Assembly (NCBI RefSeq): GCF_016461955.1
Contig: NZ_JADMNM010000001.1
Location: forward strand, 243,598 to 307,597
DNA length: 64,000 nucleotides
Source: Qipengyuania sp. YIM B01966
GTDB taxonomy: Bacteria; Pseudomonadota; Alphaproteobacteria; Sphingomonadales; Sphingomonadaceae
Direction: 5' to 3'
Below, piece after piece: positions 1 through 7,668 of this stretch. Numbering within the stretch: the stretch's first letter is position 1; each line of letters begins with the position of its first letter. The notes beneath the pieces are model-generated. The model was not told where the DNA came from. It saw only the letters and a list, made by a program, of their open reading frames with translations, and searched no databases. A program made the translations under genes and the position numbers.

Positions 1-14
1 CACACGCAAGGTTA

Positions 15-48
15 GCCGGTGGATTTCAACCAGCATTGAACCGCCGGC
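15..48. repeat. Long imperfect hairpin at left window edge
   Basis: GCCGGTGG (15-22) and TTCAA (25-29) pair with TTGAA (36-40) and CCGCCGGC (41-48), leaving a six-base loop. It lies downstream of the minus-strand ferredoxin stop, so it could be a processing or termination structure or the end of an RNA gene cut by the window edge. No T-run follows it on either strand. Seen in sequence; role inferred. Confidence 0.4.
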
Positions 49-55
49 CCTCCGG

Positions 56-83
56 GGTCCCGTCACCGCGAGGTGGCGGGGCC
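56..83 (-). terminator. Hairpin downstream of the ferredoxin gene
   Basis: A 12-pair stem (56-67 with 72-83, two pairs being G-T) with loop GCGA sits 17 bases past the ferredoxin stop. It is positioned to act as an operon-end terminator for the minus-strand cysteine desulfurase/ferredoxin genes. There is no U-tract, so an RNA-stabilising hairpin is as likely as intrinsic termination. Confidence 0.4.
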
Positions 84-100
84 TTGGCTTGCCAGCGCCC

Positions 101-463
101 CTAGAGCGCGCGGCGCATGTCGCGGCTCTCGGCCGGCACGCGGGCTTCGAGGCCTGAAAGTTGGGGCGTCAGCACGATCTGACACGAGAGCCGGCTGGTG
201 ACATCGATGCCTGCGGCAAGGTCGAGCATATCCTCTTCCTCATCGCTGGCGCGCGGGAGGCGCTCGAACCAATCGGGCGCGACGATGACGTGGCAGGTCG
301 AACAGGCCATCGCCCCCTCGCATGTCCCCTCGAGCGGGACGCCTGCCGCCTGCCCCGCGCTGAGCAGCGTATCACCCACAGCGCTCCTCGCCAGCGTGAT
401 CGTGCCATCGGGCGCGATGAAGCGCACTTCGACGGGCTGACCGGCGTCCTGCGCTTCGTTCAC
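101..463 (-). CDS. 2Fe-2S ferredoxin (adrenodoxin/ISC type)
   Basis: A 120-residue electron carrier. The Cys ligands are C48, C54, C57 and C94 (C-x5-C-x2-C-x36-C), the spacing of adrenodoxin/ISC-type ferredoxins that feed electrons to Fe-S cluster assembly or P450s. The GTG start at 463 is chosen because it overlaps the stop of the upstream cysteine desulfurase in a GTGA junction, implying translational coupling; earlier residues in this frame run antisense-like through that gene. The context, directly behind two NifS-like genes, favours a role in Fe-S biogenesis. The partner reductase is not in the window. Confidence 0.9.
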   Translation of the reverse strand: MNEAQDAGQPVEVRFIAPDGTITLARSAVGDTLLSAGQAAGVPLEGTCEGAMACSTCHVIVAPDWFERLPRASDEEEDMLDLAAGIDVTSRLSCQIVLTPQLSGLEARVPAESRDMRRAL

Positions 464-1530
464 AGGCCCTGCGCCTCGGCGGCTGCTGCGATCATTTCCA
501 CACCCTCCTCCAGTTCGGCCATGCTGGTATAGCGTCCGAAGCCCAGCCGTAAGGAGTTTTTCGCAGCGGCGGGCGACAGGCCCAACGCGGCAAGCACATG
601 ACTGGGCCGGCCCGAGCCGCTGGCACAGGCCGAGCCGGCGGAAAGCATCACCTGCCGGCACTCGCTCATCAGGCGGGCGACGTCGAGCCCGTCGCGGCGG
701 ACATTGAGATTGCCCGGCCAGCGTTGTGCCGCGCTGCCGTTGAGCGTCCAGCCGCCGAGCAGGTCGCGCGCGCGCAGCCACAATGCCCGGCAATGCGCCG
801 CGTCCTCTTCGCCCCGTTCCAGCGCCAGTGTCGCCGCCGCGCCGAAACCGGCACACAGGGCCGGGCTGAGCGTGCCAGAACGCAAGCCCCCTTCCTGCCC
901 GCCGCCGGGGCTGGCGGGGGATAGCTCCAGACCGTCGCGGACCCACAAGGCGCCGATCCCCTTGGGCCCGTGCAGCTTGTGCGCGGAAATGGCGATCAAA
1001 TCGGCCTCTGCCAGCGGCAGCTTGCCCGCGGCCTGCACGGCATCGACCAGCAGCGGAATGCCCATGGCGCGCGCCCGCTCGTGCCAGGCGGCGATGGGCT
1101 GTACGGTGCCGATCTCGTTATTGACCTGCATCACCGCGATGGCGCGCAAGCCCTCTGGCAGCGGCGTGGCGGGATCGGTCAGCCCCTCGGCATCGACGGG
1201 GATGAGGTGCGGTGCCCCCAGCGCGCGCGCAGTATCCAGCACTGCGGCATGCTCGATCGCCGAGGTGGCCACCGGCCCGCCCACCCCGCGCAGCGCCAGT
1301 TGCACCGCTTCGGTCGCGCCGCTGGTGAAAATCACCTGGCCACTGGGCGGGAACAGGGCGGCGACCTCCTCGCGCGCGTGCTCGACTGCGGCGGCGGCCA
1401 TCCGGCCCATTCGGTGCGGGCTGTGGGGATTGCCGAAAGTGTCGCTGTCCGGCCCGCCCAGCCAACGCAGCATCGCCTCGCGCGTTTCGGGCGCCAACGG
1501 TGTCGTCGCCTGATAATCGAGATAGATCAT
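460..1530 (-). CDS. NifS/IscS-family cysteine desulfurase (copy 1)
   Basis: A 356-residue PLP enzyme that takes sulfur from cysteine as a protein persulfide. It carries the fold-type I features: the start LDYQATTPL, H94, the PLP lysine K185 in SAHKLHGPKG, and the catalytic C302 in SAGSACASGSGRPSHVL. It is slightly shorter than E. coli IscS (404 aa) because the C-terminus is compact. It follows a second, divergent NifS-like gene and overlaps the ferredoxin gene by four bases. Whether it serves Fe-S assembly, tRNA thiolation or another acceptor cannot be told from sequence. Confidence 0.92.
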   Translation of the reverse strand: MIYLDYQATTPLAPETREAMLRWLGGPDSDTFGNPHSPHRMGRMAAAAVEHAREEVAALFPPSGQVIFTSGATEAVQLALRGVGGPVATSAIEHAAVLDTARALGAPHLIPVDAEGLTDPATPLPEGLRAIAVMQVNNEIGTVQPIAAWHERARAMGIPLLVDAVQAAGKLPLAEADLIAISAHKLHGPKGIGALWVRDGLELSPASPGGGQEGGLRSGTLSPALCAGFGAAATLALERGEEDAAHCRALWLRARDLLGGWTLNGSAAQRWPGNLNVRRDGLDVARLMSECRQVMLSAGSACASGSGRPSHVLAALGLSPAAAKNSLRLGFGRYTSMAELEEGVEMIAAAAEAQGL

Positions 1531-1550
1531 CGGCCCCTGACCCCCCTGTC

Positions 1551-1571
1551 ATCCCGGACCTGATCCGGGAT
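1551..1571. repeat. Short intergenic palindrome (REP-like)
   Basis: ATCCCGGA-CCTGA-TCCGGGAT, a perfect 8-base dyad with a 5-base centre, lies between the two cysteine desulfurase genes. Closely similar units (ATCCCGG...CCGGGAT) are, to my knowledge, scattered through sphingomonad and other alphaproteobacterial intergenic regions. Only this copy was recognised here. Confidence 0.55.
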
Positions 1572-1651
1572 CCCGCTATTTTTCGTCCGCGCGCGAGGAA
1601 GGAAGCGGGGCACCGGATCACGTCCGGGGCGACGAAGGAGGGGCCCGCGCA

Positions 1652-2698
1652 TCACCGCCCCGCCAGATCCAGCCAGACCTCGGCGAAGCGGTCGATATCG
1701 GCCCCGGTGCTGTCCCACCCGAGGCTGACGCGGATGGTGCGCGCGGCGATGCCGTCCGGCACGCCCATTGCGGTCAGCACATGGCTGCGGCGCATGGTGC
1801 CGGAGGAACACGCGCTGCCCTGGCTGACGGCGATGCCGGCCATATCGAACCGCATCAATTGCGCCTCGGCGCTCATGCCGGGCATGGCAACCGCCGCGAT
1901 ATGCCCCGAAATAGCCCGCAGACGCCCGCTCAGCCACTCTCCGCCCGATTGGCTGGCGGTGTAGCCAAATTGTTCGAAACGCTCTGTAACCTGCCTTTCC
2001 GGGGCGCTGGGCGTGGCCAATGCGGCGGCCATGCCGAGCGCTGCGGGGAGGTTCTCGGTACCCCGCCGATAGCCGCGCTCCTGCCCGCCAGTGGGCGCAA
2101 GCAGCGCATAATCGCGCACCAGCAGCGCACCGATGCCCACCGGGCCGCCAAACTTGTGTGCCGCCAGGATCACCATGTCGGCTTGTGCTGGCAGCGGCAG
2201 CTTGCCCGCCCCTTGCGCGCAATCGGCCAGCAGCAGGCCGCCAGCCTCGTGCACGATCGCGGCGATAGCGGCGAGATCCTGCACCGCGCCGGTTTCGGAA
2301 TTGACCTGCTGGACCGCGAGCAGCGGCCGCTTGTGGCGCACGGCCTCGGCCAGCACCTCGAGGTCGAGCGCGCCATCGCCCAGCACCGGCAGCCGCTCGG
2401 CATCGGGCGCGGCCTGCAGCACGCAATCATGTTCCACCGCGCTGACCAGCCGCGCGCCGGCGTTCGCGCGGCCAAGCGCCAGCGCCGCCGCCTCGCTCGC
2501 ACTGGCGGTGAAGATCAACTCGCCCTCCCAGCCGAGCGCCGCCTTGATCTGTTCGCGCGCATCTTCGAGCGCGGCGCGCGCCCGGCGGCCGGCAGTGTGC
2601 GGGCTCGACGGATTGGCCCACAGCGCGAAGCCTTCCTCCATCGCCGCGCGGGCGGCGGGCTTCATCCGGGTGGTCGCGGCATGGTCGAGATAGATCAC
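1652..2698 (-). CDS. NifS-like cysteine desulfurase (copy 2)
   Basis: A 348-residue fold-type I PLP enzyme beginning MIYLDHAATTRMKP. The PLP lysine is K182 (AAHKFGGPVGIG) and the catalytic cysteine C297 (QGSACSSGTMRRSHVL). It is clearly paralogous to the next gene downstream, with the same length class and motifs, but the two have diverged substantially. The 121-base gap between them contains a short palindromic repeat. It is divergent from an alpha/beta hydrolase with about 107 bases between starts. The substrate is probably cysteine; selenocysteine lyase activity cannot be excluded. Confidence 0.9.
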   Translation of the reverse strand: MIYLDHAATTRMKPAARAAMEEGFALWANPSSPHTAGRRARAALEDAREQIKAALGWEGELIFTASASEAAALALGRANAGARLVSAVEHDCVLQAAPDAERLPVLGDGALDLEVLAEAVRHKRPLLAVQQVNSETGAVQDLAAIAAIVHEAGGLLLADCAQGAGKLPLPAQADMVILAAHKFGGPVGIGALLVRDYALLAPTGGQERGYRRGTENLPAALGMAAALATPSAPERQVTERFEQFGYTASQSGGEWLSGRLRAISGHIAAVAMPGMSAEAQLMRFDMAGIAVSQGSACSSGTMRRSHVLTAMGVPDGIAARTIRVSLGWDSTGADIDRFAEVWLDLAGR

Positions 2699-2713
2699 GC
2701 GGGCGTGATGGAA

Positions 2714-2741
2714 TTGCGATTTTGCATCATCGCACTATATA
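2714..2741 (+). promoter_or_regulatory. Candidate sigma-70 promoter for the hydrolase gene
   Basis: TTGCGA (2714-2719), a 16-base spacer and TATATA (2736-2741) lie in the divergent gap between the second cysteine desulfurase and the alpha/beta hydrolase. This AT-rich patch stands out from its GC-rich surroundings. Inferred from consensus only. Confidence 0.4.
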
Positions 2742-2805
2742 GCGCCCGACTGTCCGCGCGCCAGCCGCGCGGGTGCCCCCGAACAGACAGGTCGAGCCAG
2801 CCCCA

Positions 2806-3462
2806 ATGCCCTCCGTCATTTTCCCCGGCCCCGAAGGCCGCCTTGAAGGTCGCTTCTCCCCGGCCCCGCGCCCGCGCGCGCCGGTGGCCATGATCCTCCA
2901 CCCGCACCCGCAAGGCGGCGGGACGATGAACGAACGGATCACCCAGCGCCTCTACAAGACCTTCGCCGATCGCGGCTTTGCCACGCTGCGGTTCAATTTC
3001 CGCGGCGTCGGGCGCAGCCAGGGCAGCTTTGACAACGGGATTGGCGAATTGTCCGATGCGGCCTCGGCGCTCGACTGGGTGCAGTCGATCCATCCCGAAG
3101 CGCAGACGACCTGGGTCGCCGGCGTCAGCTTCGGCGCGCTGATCGGGATGCAATTGCTGATGCGCCGGCCCGAAGTGCGCGGTTTCATCTCGGTCGCGCC
3201 GCCGGCCAATATGTACGATTTCAGTTTCCTCGCCCCGTGCCCGGCCAGCGGCATCTTCATCCAGGGCGCGGCCGATACGGTGGTCCAGCCGATTGCGGTG
3301 CAGAAGCTGGTCGACAAGCTGCGCACGCAAAAGCACATCACGATCCACCACGAGGAAATCCCGCGGGCCAACCATTTCTTCGAAAACGAGATCGACGATC
3401 TGATGCGCTCGGTGGACAATTACCTCAATTTCCGCCTCTCGCCGGAATGCGCGATCCGCTGA
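2806..3462 (+). CDS. COG2945-type alpha/beta hydrolase
   Basis: A 218-residue cytoplasmic hydrolase. The segment HPHPQGGG (32-39), the nucleophile S108 in GVSFG, D157 and H190 form a full catalytic set, and the length is typical of the small COG2945 family. The ATG at 2806 is preferred over the in-frame GTG at 2773 because homology-like sequence begins at PSVIFPGPEG; neither start has a strong ribosome site. No signal peptide. The substrate is unknown. Adjacent divergent cysteine desulfurase genes are its only context. Confidence 0.8.
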   Translation: MPSVIFPGPEGRLEGRFSPAPRPRAPVAMILHPHPQGGGTMNERITQRLYKTFADRGFATLRFNFRGVGRSQGSFDNGIGELSDAASALDWVQSIHPEAQTTWVAGVSFGALIGMQLLMRRPEVRGFISVAPPANMYDFSFLAPCPASGIFIQGAADTVVQPIAVQKLVDKLRTQKHITIHHEEIPRANHFFENEIDDLMRSVDNYLNFRLSPECAIR

Positions 3463-3538
3463 GTTCGCGGGCTCACGCAACAAATTTCCGCAAATCCGTA
3501 GCATTATGCAACGCGATTTGCGCTTGCATTGGCGTGAC

Positions 3539-3564
3539 GTTGTATCATCATGCGATGGTATAAC
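3539..3564. promoter_or_regulatory. 26-bp operator-like palindrome upstream of the tonB-family gene
   Basis: GTTGTATCATC (3539-3549), ATGC, GATGGTATAAC (3554-3564): the arms match at 9 of 11 positions. It overlaps two possible -10 elements (TATCAT at 3543-3548 and TATAAC at 3559-3564), so a protein bound here would block transcription. GTTATA/TATAAC half-sites recall metal-regulator (Zur-type) boxes, but the spacing is wider than the Zur consensus I know. The regulator is therefore unassigned. Confidence 0.5.
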
Positions 3565-3629
3565 ACGACGCCGGGTTCGGGCATCGAGTCGCCCCGCTAC
3601 TCCGGCGCATAACACGAGAGGAGACGGAT

Positions 3630-4331
3630 ATGGCCTATACCGACAGCAGCACCTGGCGCGACCGCCCCGCGGCGATCGCCGGGGTCGTACTGGTACACGG
3701 CGCGCTCGCATACGGCCTGCTGGCGGGGCTCAGCTACACGGGCATCATCACCCGCGATGAGCCGCTGCCGAGCTCCTATTTCCCGACCACGCCGCCACCC
3801 GAACCGACCCCGCCCGAAGCCAAGGCCGAGCCGCGCGAAGCGGCCGCTCCGCTGCCCTATCAGCCGCCGCGCGCGGTGGAGCTGGATACCCGGACACCGC
3901 GGATTGACAGCAGCACCATCATCCTGCCGCCGCTGCCTGAGGTCGTGCCCGATCCGGGCTCCGGTACGCTGCCTTCGCCCGGGCCGAGCGAGACGGTGAT
4001 GCCGCAACCCTCGCCCTCGGTCACCGCGTCCACCCCGCCGCGCGCCGCCCGCCCGCGCAATGCCGCGCTCGGCTGGGTGACGCAAGACGACTACCGCGCC
4101 AGCTGGATCAACCGTGAGCTGACGGGCAGCGTCGGCTTCGTGCTGGAGATCGATGCGAACGGCCGCGTGGCCAGCTGCCGCGTGACGCGCCCCTCTGGGC
4201 ACAGCGAACTCGATCAGGCGACTTGCGCGCTGATCAGCCGGCGCGCGCGGTTCGAGCCGGCCCGCGACAGCAGCGGCGCGGCGGTAATGGGCAGCTATAG
4301 CGGCACCGTCACCTGGACGCTGCCCAACTGA
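3630..4331 (+). CDS. TonB-family energy transducer
   Basis: A 233-residue inner-membrane protein. It has one hydrophobic helix near residues 15-35, a proline-rich periplasmic linker (about 45-145) and a C-terminal TonB-like domain (about 150-233) ending with a GTVTW beta strand. TonB couples the proton motive force, through ExbB/ExbD, to outer-membrane receptors; exbB and exbD are not adjacent. A ribosome site AGGAGA lies 8 bases before the ATG. The upstream palindrome suggests metal- or nutrient-responsive control. A receptor gene is present at 40.3 kb, but nothing shows the two are partners. Confidence 0.85.
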   Translation: MAYTDSSTWRDRPAAIAGVVLVHGALAYGLLAGLSYTGIITRDEPLPSSYFPTTPPPEPTPPEAKAEPREAAAPLPYQPPRAVELDTRTPRIDSSTIILPPLPEVVPDPGSGTLPSPGPSETVMPQPSPSVTASTPPRAARPRNAALGWVTQDDYRASWINRELTGSVGFVLEIDANGRVASCRVTRPSGHSELDQATCALISRRARFEPARDSSGAAVMGSYSGTVTWTLPN

Positions 4332-4335
4332 CCGT

Positions 4336-4545
4336 TCAGCGGGCCGGTTGCTGCTCCACCAGATCGACCGGCGCGGCGCCGTCCTCGCCGGGGACGATCC
4401 AGATCGCCACATTGGCAAGCGCAATTACCGCCAGCAGCACCATCAGCCCTGCCTGCTTGCGCGCGCCGCCGCGCCGCCACAGCCAGAATGCCCCCGCCAG
4501 CAGCGCAAAGGCCGCCAGCATCACCACCGAAAGAACCAGGTCCAT
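4336..4545 (-). CDS. Small two-helix membrane protein
   Basis: A predicted 69-residue protein with two hydrophobic segments (about 3-22 and 33-50) separated by a basic loop RRGGARKQ, then an acidic tail. It is convergent with the tonB-family gene, with stops only a few bases apart. The hydrophobic-basic-hydrophobic pattern and codon use support it as a real gene. No family is recognised. Confidence 0.55.
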   Translation of the reverse strand: MDLVLSVVMLAAFALLAGAFWLWRRGGARKQAGLMVLLAVIALANVAIWIVPGEDGAAPVDLVEQQPAR

Positions 4546-4653
4546 AATCGCACCCTAATCCAGCGCGCGCGCCGGAACCAGCCCGCGAGAGGCCGGTTAC
4601 ATAGGCACGGCAGGCGAAGGGCGCCCGCCGGCATCATTCAAGGGAGCCCGGCA

Positions 4654-5049
4654 ATGGGTATTTTCAGCTCGATCAAGAATGCGATCTTCGGCCGCAAGGA
4701 CGACGAAACCCCGGCCACCGCACCGAGCGGCACCTTCACCCCCGCCGGGCAGCCGACAACCGGCCCGACCGCCACCCCGTCAACCGCCGCCGCCGTCAGC
4801 GATGTCGATGTCGCTGCCAAGCTCGATGCGATGCCCGGCGCAGCTAACCTCAACTGGCGCAATTCGATCGTCGATCTGATGAAGCTGCTTGGTTTGGACC
4901 CGAGCATGGCCAATCGCAAGGAACTGGCGACCGAACTCGGCCGGCCGAATTACGCCGGCTCGGCGGACGACAATCTCTGGCTTCATCGCCAGACGATGCA
5001 GGAACTGGCCCGCAATGGCGGCAAGGTTCCGGCCGAATTCCTCGACTGA
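4654..5049 (+). CDS. DUF3597 family protein
   Basis: A 131-residue protein starting MGIFSSIKNAIFG, preceded by an AAGGGAG ribosome site. The N-terminal half after the start is a low-complexity Pro/Thr/Ala linker (about 20-50). The C-terminal half (about 52-131) matches the DUF3597 pattern: VDVAAKLDAM, LNWRNSIVDLMKLLGLD, LWLHRQTMQELARNGGKVP. DUF3597 has a small helical fold of unknown function. An open frame extends upstream of this ATG but lacks coding character. The gene stands alone between convergent and co-oriented neighbours. Confidence 0.82.
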   Translation: MGIFSSIKNAIFGRKDDETPATAPSGTFTPAGQPTTGPTATPSTAAAVSDVDVAAKLDAMPGAANLNWRNSIVDLMKLLGLDPSMANRKELATELGRPNYAGSADDNLWLHRQTMQELARNGGKVPAEFLD

Positions 5050-5077
5050 TCGGTCCACTCTCGCATTATCCGGGGAT

Positions 5078-5114
5078 TTGACAGCATGGCGCGGCACGAA
5101 CAGTGTCGCGCCAT
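5078..5114 (+). promoter_or_regulatory. TTGACA box and 29-bp dyad over the start of the DUF885 gene
   Basis: A perfect TTGACA (5078-5083) is followed at 5086-5114 by a dyad with 12-base arms differing at one position: ATGGCGCGGCAC, loop GAACA, GTGTCGCGCCAT. Both possible start codons (5086 and 5113) lie in the arms. It could be an operator just downstream of a -35 box or an mRNA hairpin that hides the start. Seen directly; function inferred. Confidence 0.45.
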
Positions 5115-6954
5115 GACTTTATCTGCGACCCTCCCGCTCTCCCGCCGCACCGCGCTGAAGGGCGCTGTCGCGGGCACCGCCACGCTCGCGCTGCCGGCCT
5201 GCGTCACCACCGTCGCCGCGCCGGTTGCGGACACCCCGGAGCGGTTGCTCGAGGATATCGCGTACAATCTCCTGCGGCACGAGCCCGAGCGGGCGACCAG
5301 CCTTGGCGTCGATAATGGCGACCACGCGCGGATGCGGGGCCAGCTCGAGGATCAGAGCCAGGCCGGGCAGGATGCCTATGCCGCAACCCTGCGCGCCGAT
5401 CTTGCCCGCGTGCGCGCTTATGACAAGAGCGGCCTCGATGCGGCGACGCGGACCAGCTTCGAGGTGGTCGAAAGCGCCTATGCTACAGCGCTCGCCGGTT
5501 TTGCCCTGCCTTATGGCGATGTCGCGGTCGGCAGCTGGCGTAATGCGCCCTATGCGGTGATCCAGAATGTAGGCACCTATCTCGACATTCCGCGCTTCAT
5601 GGACAGCGATCATCCGCTGCGCAATTCGACCGACGCGGAAGCCTATCTCGCGCGGCTGGGACAGCTTCCCGCCGTGCTCGACGGTGAAACCGGGCGAATC
5701 CGAGCGGCGCGGGCGATGGGCGTGGTGCCGCCCGATTTCCTGCTCGGCAAGGCGATCCCCCAGATGGAGCGGACCATTGCCGATGCTGCAGGCGGCGGCA
5801 GCCTGGTGGACAGCCTGACCCGCCGCGCCGCCGAGGCGGGCCTTGCCGGCGATTGGGGCGGCCGTGCGCGGGCGGTTGTCACCGGGCCGGTCAAGGCGGC
5901 GCTGGAACGCCAGCTGGCCGAACTGCGCCAGCAACGCAGCGAAGCGCGCAGCGATCCGGGCATGTGGGCCCAGCCACGCGGCGAGGAGTGGTATGCCTGG
6001 GCCCTGCGCGCCAGCACCACCACCACGCTATCGCCCGAGGACATTCACCAGCAGGGGCTGGACGAGCTGGCCGATCTTCATCGACGGATGGACCCGATCC
6101 TGCGCTCGCTCGGCTACGCCAGCGGTTCCGTCGGTGACAGGATGACGGCGTTGGGTGACGATCCGCGCTATAAATTCGCTGATGGCGATCCGGGCCGCGC
6201 CCAAATCATGGCCTTCATCCAGCAGCGCGTTGAATGGATCCGCGCGCAGATGCCGCGCGCTTTCTCGACGCTGGTGTCGGGCAATCTCGAGGTCCGCCGC
6301 CTGCCCCCGGCCGAGGAACCCGGTGCGCCGGGCGCCTATGGCGGGGCGGGCAGCAAGGACGGGACCATTCCGGGCAAGATGTGGATCAACCTCAGGACCA
6401 CCGATCTGCACCGCAAATACGATCTGCCGACGCTGGTCCACCACGAAACCATCCCCGGCCATGTGTGGGAAGGCGAATATTCGAACCGCCTGCCGCTGAT
6501 CCGCTCGATCCTCGCCTTCAACGCCTTCTCCGAAGGCTGGGCGCTCTATGCCGAGCAACTGGGCGATGAACTGGGCGCTTATGACGATTTTGCCGTCGGC
6601 CGGCTGGGCTATCTGCAGAGCCTCGCCTTCCGGGCCTGCCGGCTGGTGGTCGATACCGGCCTTCATGCCAAGCGCTGGTCACGCCAGCAGGCGGTAGATT
6701 TTTTCGTCCAGCGCAACGGGTCCAAGCCCGAGGAGGTGCGCGGCGAGGTCGATCGCTATTGCAGCTGGCCGGGGCAGGCCTGCGGCTACAAGATCGGCCA
6801 TAGCGAGATCGTCCGTCAGCGCGGCCGGGCCGGGGCAGCGATGGGCGCGCGGTTCGATCGGCGGACCTTCAACGATGCCGTGGTCAAGGGCGGCAATGCG
6901 CCACTCGATGTGCTGGCGAAGAACGTCGAGCGGTACATCGCGGGCGCAGCCTGA
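5113..6954 (+). CDS. DUF885 family metallopeptidase-like protein, Tat-exported
   Basis: A 613-residue protein. The N-terminus carries a twin-arginine signal (SRRTALKG near residue 10) and a following hydrophobic stretch ending LPAC, so it may be an exported lipoprotein. The body is the DUF885 domain, with the zinc-site motif HETIPGH at residues 444-450 and a downstream glutamate in AFSEGWALYAEQ, as expected of a zincin-like peptidase. The ATG at 5113 is preferred since it places the Tat motif near the N-terminus; the ATG at 5086 adds nine residues. Both starts lie inside a hairpin. The substrate is unknown. Confidence 0.87.
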   Translation: MTLSATLPLSRRTALKGAVAGTATLALPACVTTVAAPVADTPERLLEDIAYNLLRHEPERATSLGVDNGDHARMRGQLEDQSQAGQDAYAATLRADLARVRAYDKSGLDAATRTSFEVVESAYATALAGFALPYGDVAVGSWRNAPYAVIQNVGTYLDIPRFMDSDHPLRNSTDAEAYLARLGQLPAVLDGETGRIRAARAMGVVPPDFLLGKAIPQMERTIADAAGGGSLVDSLTRRAAEAGLAGDWGGRARAVVTGPVKAALERQLAELRQQRSEARSDPGMWAQPRGEEWYAWALRASTTTTLSPEDIHQQGLDELADLHRRMDPILRSLGYASGSVGDRMTALGDDPRYKFADGDPGRAQIMAFIQQRVEWIRAQMPRAFSTLVSGNLEVRRLPPAEEPGAPGAYGGAGSKDGTIPGKMWINLRTTDLHRKYDLPTLVHHETIPGHVWEGEYSNRLPLIRSILAFNAFSEGWALYAEQLGDELGAYDDFAVGRLGYLQSLAFRACRLVVDTGLHAKRWSRQQAVDFFVQRNGSKPEEVRGEVDRYCSWPGQACGYKIGHSEIVRQRGRAGAAMGARFDRRTFNDAVVKGGNAPLDVLAKNVERYIAGAA

Positions 6955-6958
6955 GAAA

Positions 6959-6980
6959 GGGGCGGCGCGCTGGCCGCCCC
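6959..6980. terminator. Hairpin between convergent genes
   Basis: GGGGCGGC-GCGCTG-GCCGCCCC, a perfect 8-base stem, lies between the convergent stops of the DUF885 and DUF937 genes. It could end transcription from both sides, though no T-run follows it. Confidence 0.45.
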
Positions 6981-6987
6981 TGCCTGC

Positions 6988-7548
6988 TCAGCGGCGCGCC
7001 ATTCCGCTGACGATCGAGCCAAGAATGCCGCCCAGCGGATTGTTGGCTCCGCCGCCCAGCGCACCGCCGAGCGCACCGCCCAGTCCACCGCCGAGCCCGC
7101 CATCCTGCCCCTGCGCGGCACCTGCGCCCTGGCTGCGGGTGGCGAGATAGCCGGCCGCCGCCATCGCCAGGATCGGCAGCATCTTGCGCAGCAACGACGG
7201 GTCGAGCCCGGTCGACCCGGCAACCTCGTCGGCCACGCCGCGGCTGACATCCTTGCTGCCGAAAATCTGTCCGAGAATGTCGTTCCCCGGCTGCGTCGGC
7301 GTGAGGGTGGTGCCGAGGACGGAATCGAGCAGACCGCCGCCACCCAACCCGCCAATCAGCCCGCCCAGCGGATCGCCGCCCGCAGCCGCGCCGCCCATCG
7401 CCCCACCGCTCGCCTGGCGGCCCATTCCGGCGACAATCGCTGGCAGCAACGCGCCGGCCGCGGTCCGCGCGGTCTGCGGATCGACATTGAGCTCGCGGGC
7501 CATGCTGTCGATCGCGCCGGTCTGCTGGAGGATTTGAGCAAGGCTCAT
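6988..7548 (-). CDS. DUF937 (YidB-like) family protein
   Basis: A 186-residue protein beginning MSLAQILQQTGAIDSMAREL with a good ribosome site (TAGGAG) 9 bases upstream. The N-terminal 50 residues (ARELNVDPQTARTAAGALLPAIVAGM) match DUF937, a helical repeat family. Long glycine-rich stretches follow (about 57-80 and 145-175), around a helix about 105-140 resembling the second DUF937 repeat. Function unknown. It lies between pckA (minus) and the DUF885 gene (convergent). Confidence 0.8.
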   Translation of the reverse strand: MSLAQILQQTGAIDSMARELNVDPQTARTAAGALLPAIVAGMGRQASGGAMGGAAAGGDPLGGLIGGLGGGGLLDSVLGTTLTPTQPGNDILGQIFGSKDVSRGVADEVAGSTGLDPSLLRKMLPILAMAAAGYLATRSQGAGAAQGQDGGLGGGLGGALGGALGGGANNPLGGILGSIVSGMARR

Positions 7549-7607
7549 AGCGGAAAACTCCTAGGTGGTGAGGCCGGCACAGCGCCGCCTGTCCCTGTCA
7601 AACGACA

Positions 7608-7638
7608 AGCCCCCGCTCCGGTTTCCCGGGCGGGGGCT
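7608..7638 (-). terminator. pckA terminator hairpin
   Basis: AGCCCCCGC (7608-7616) pairs perfectly with GCGGGGGCT (7630-7638) across a 13-base loop. It lies 30 bases downstream of the pckA stop on the minus strand. A short, interrupted T-rich stretch follows (TTGTCGTTT on the minus strand). Confidence 0.55.
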
Positions 7639-7668
7639 GTCCTGTTCGGCGGGCAGCGGCAGAACCGG

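Noticed and set aside
4348-4653. Upstream extension of the DUF3597 gene
   Set aside because: The extension is antisense to a small membrane-protein gene and is rich in R, H and Q. The ATG at 4654 has a ribosome site and begins the typical MGIFSSIK sequence.
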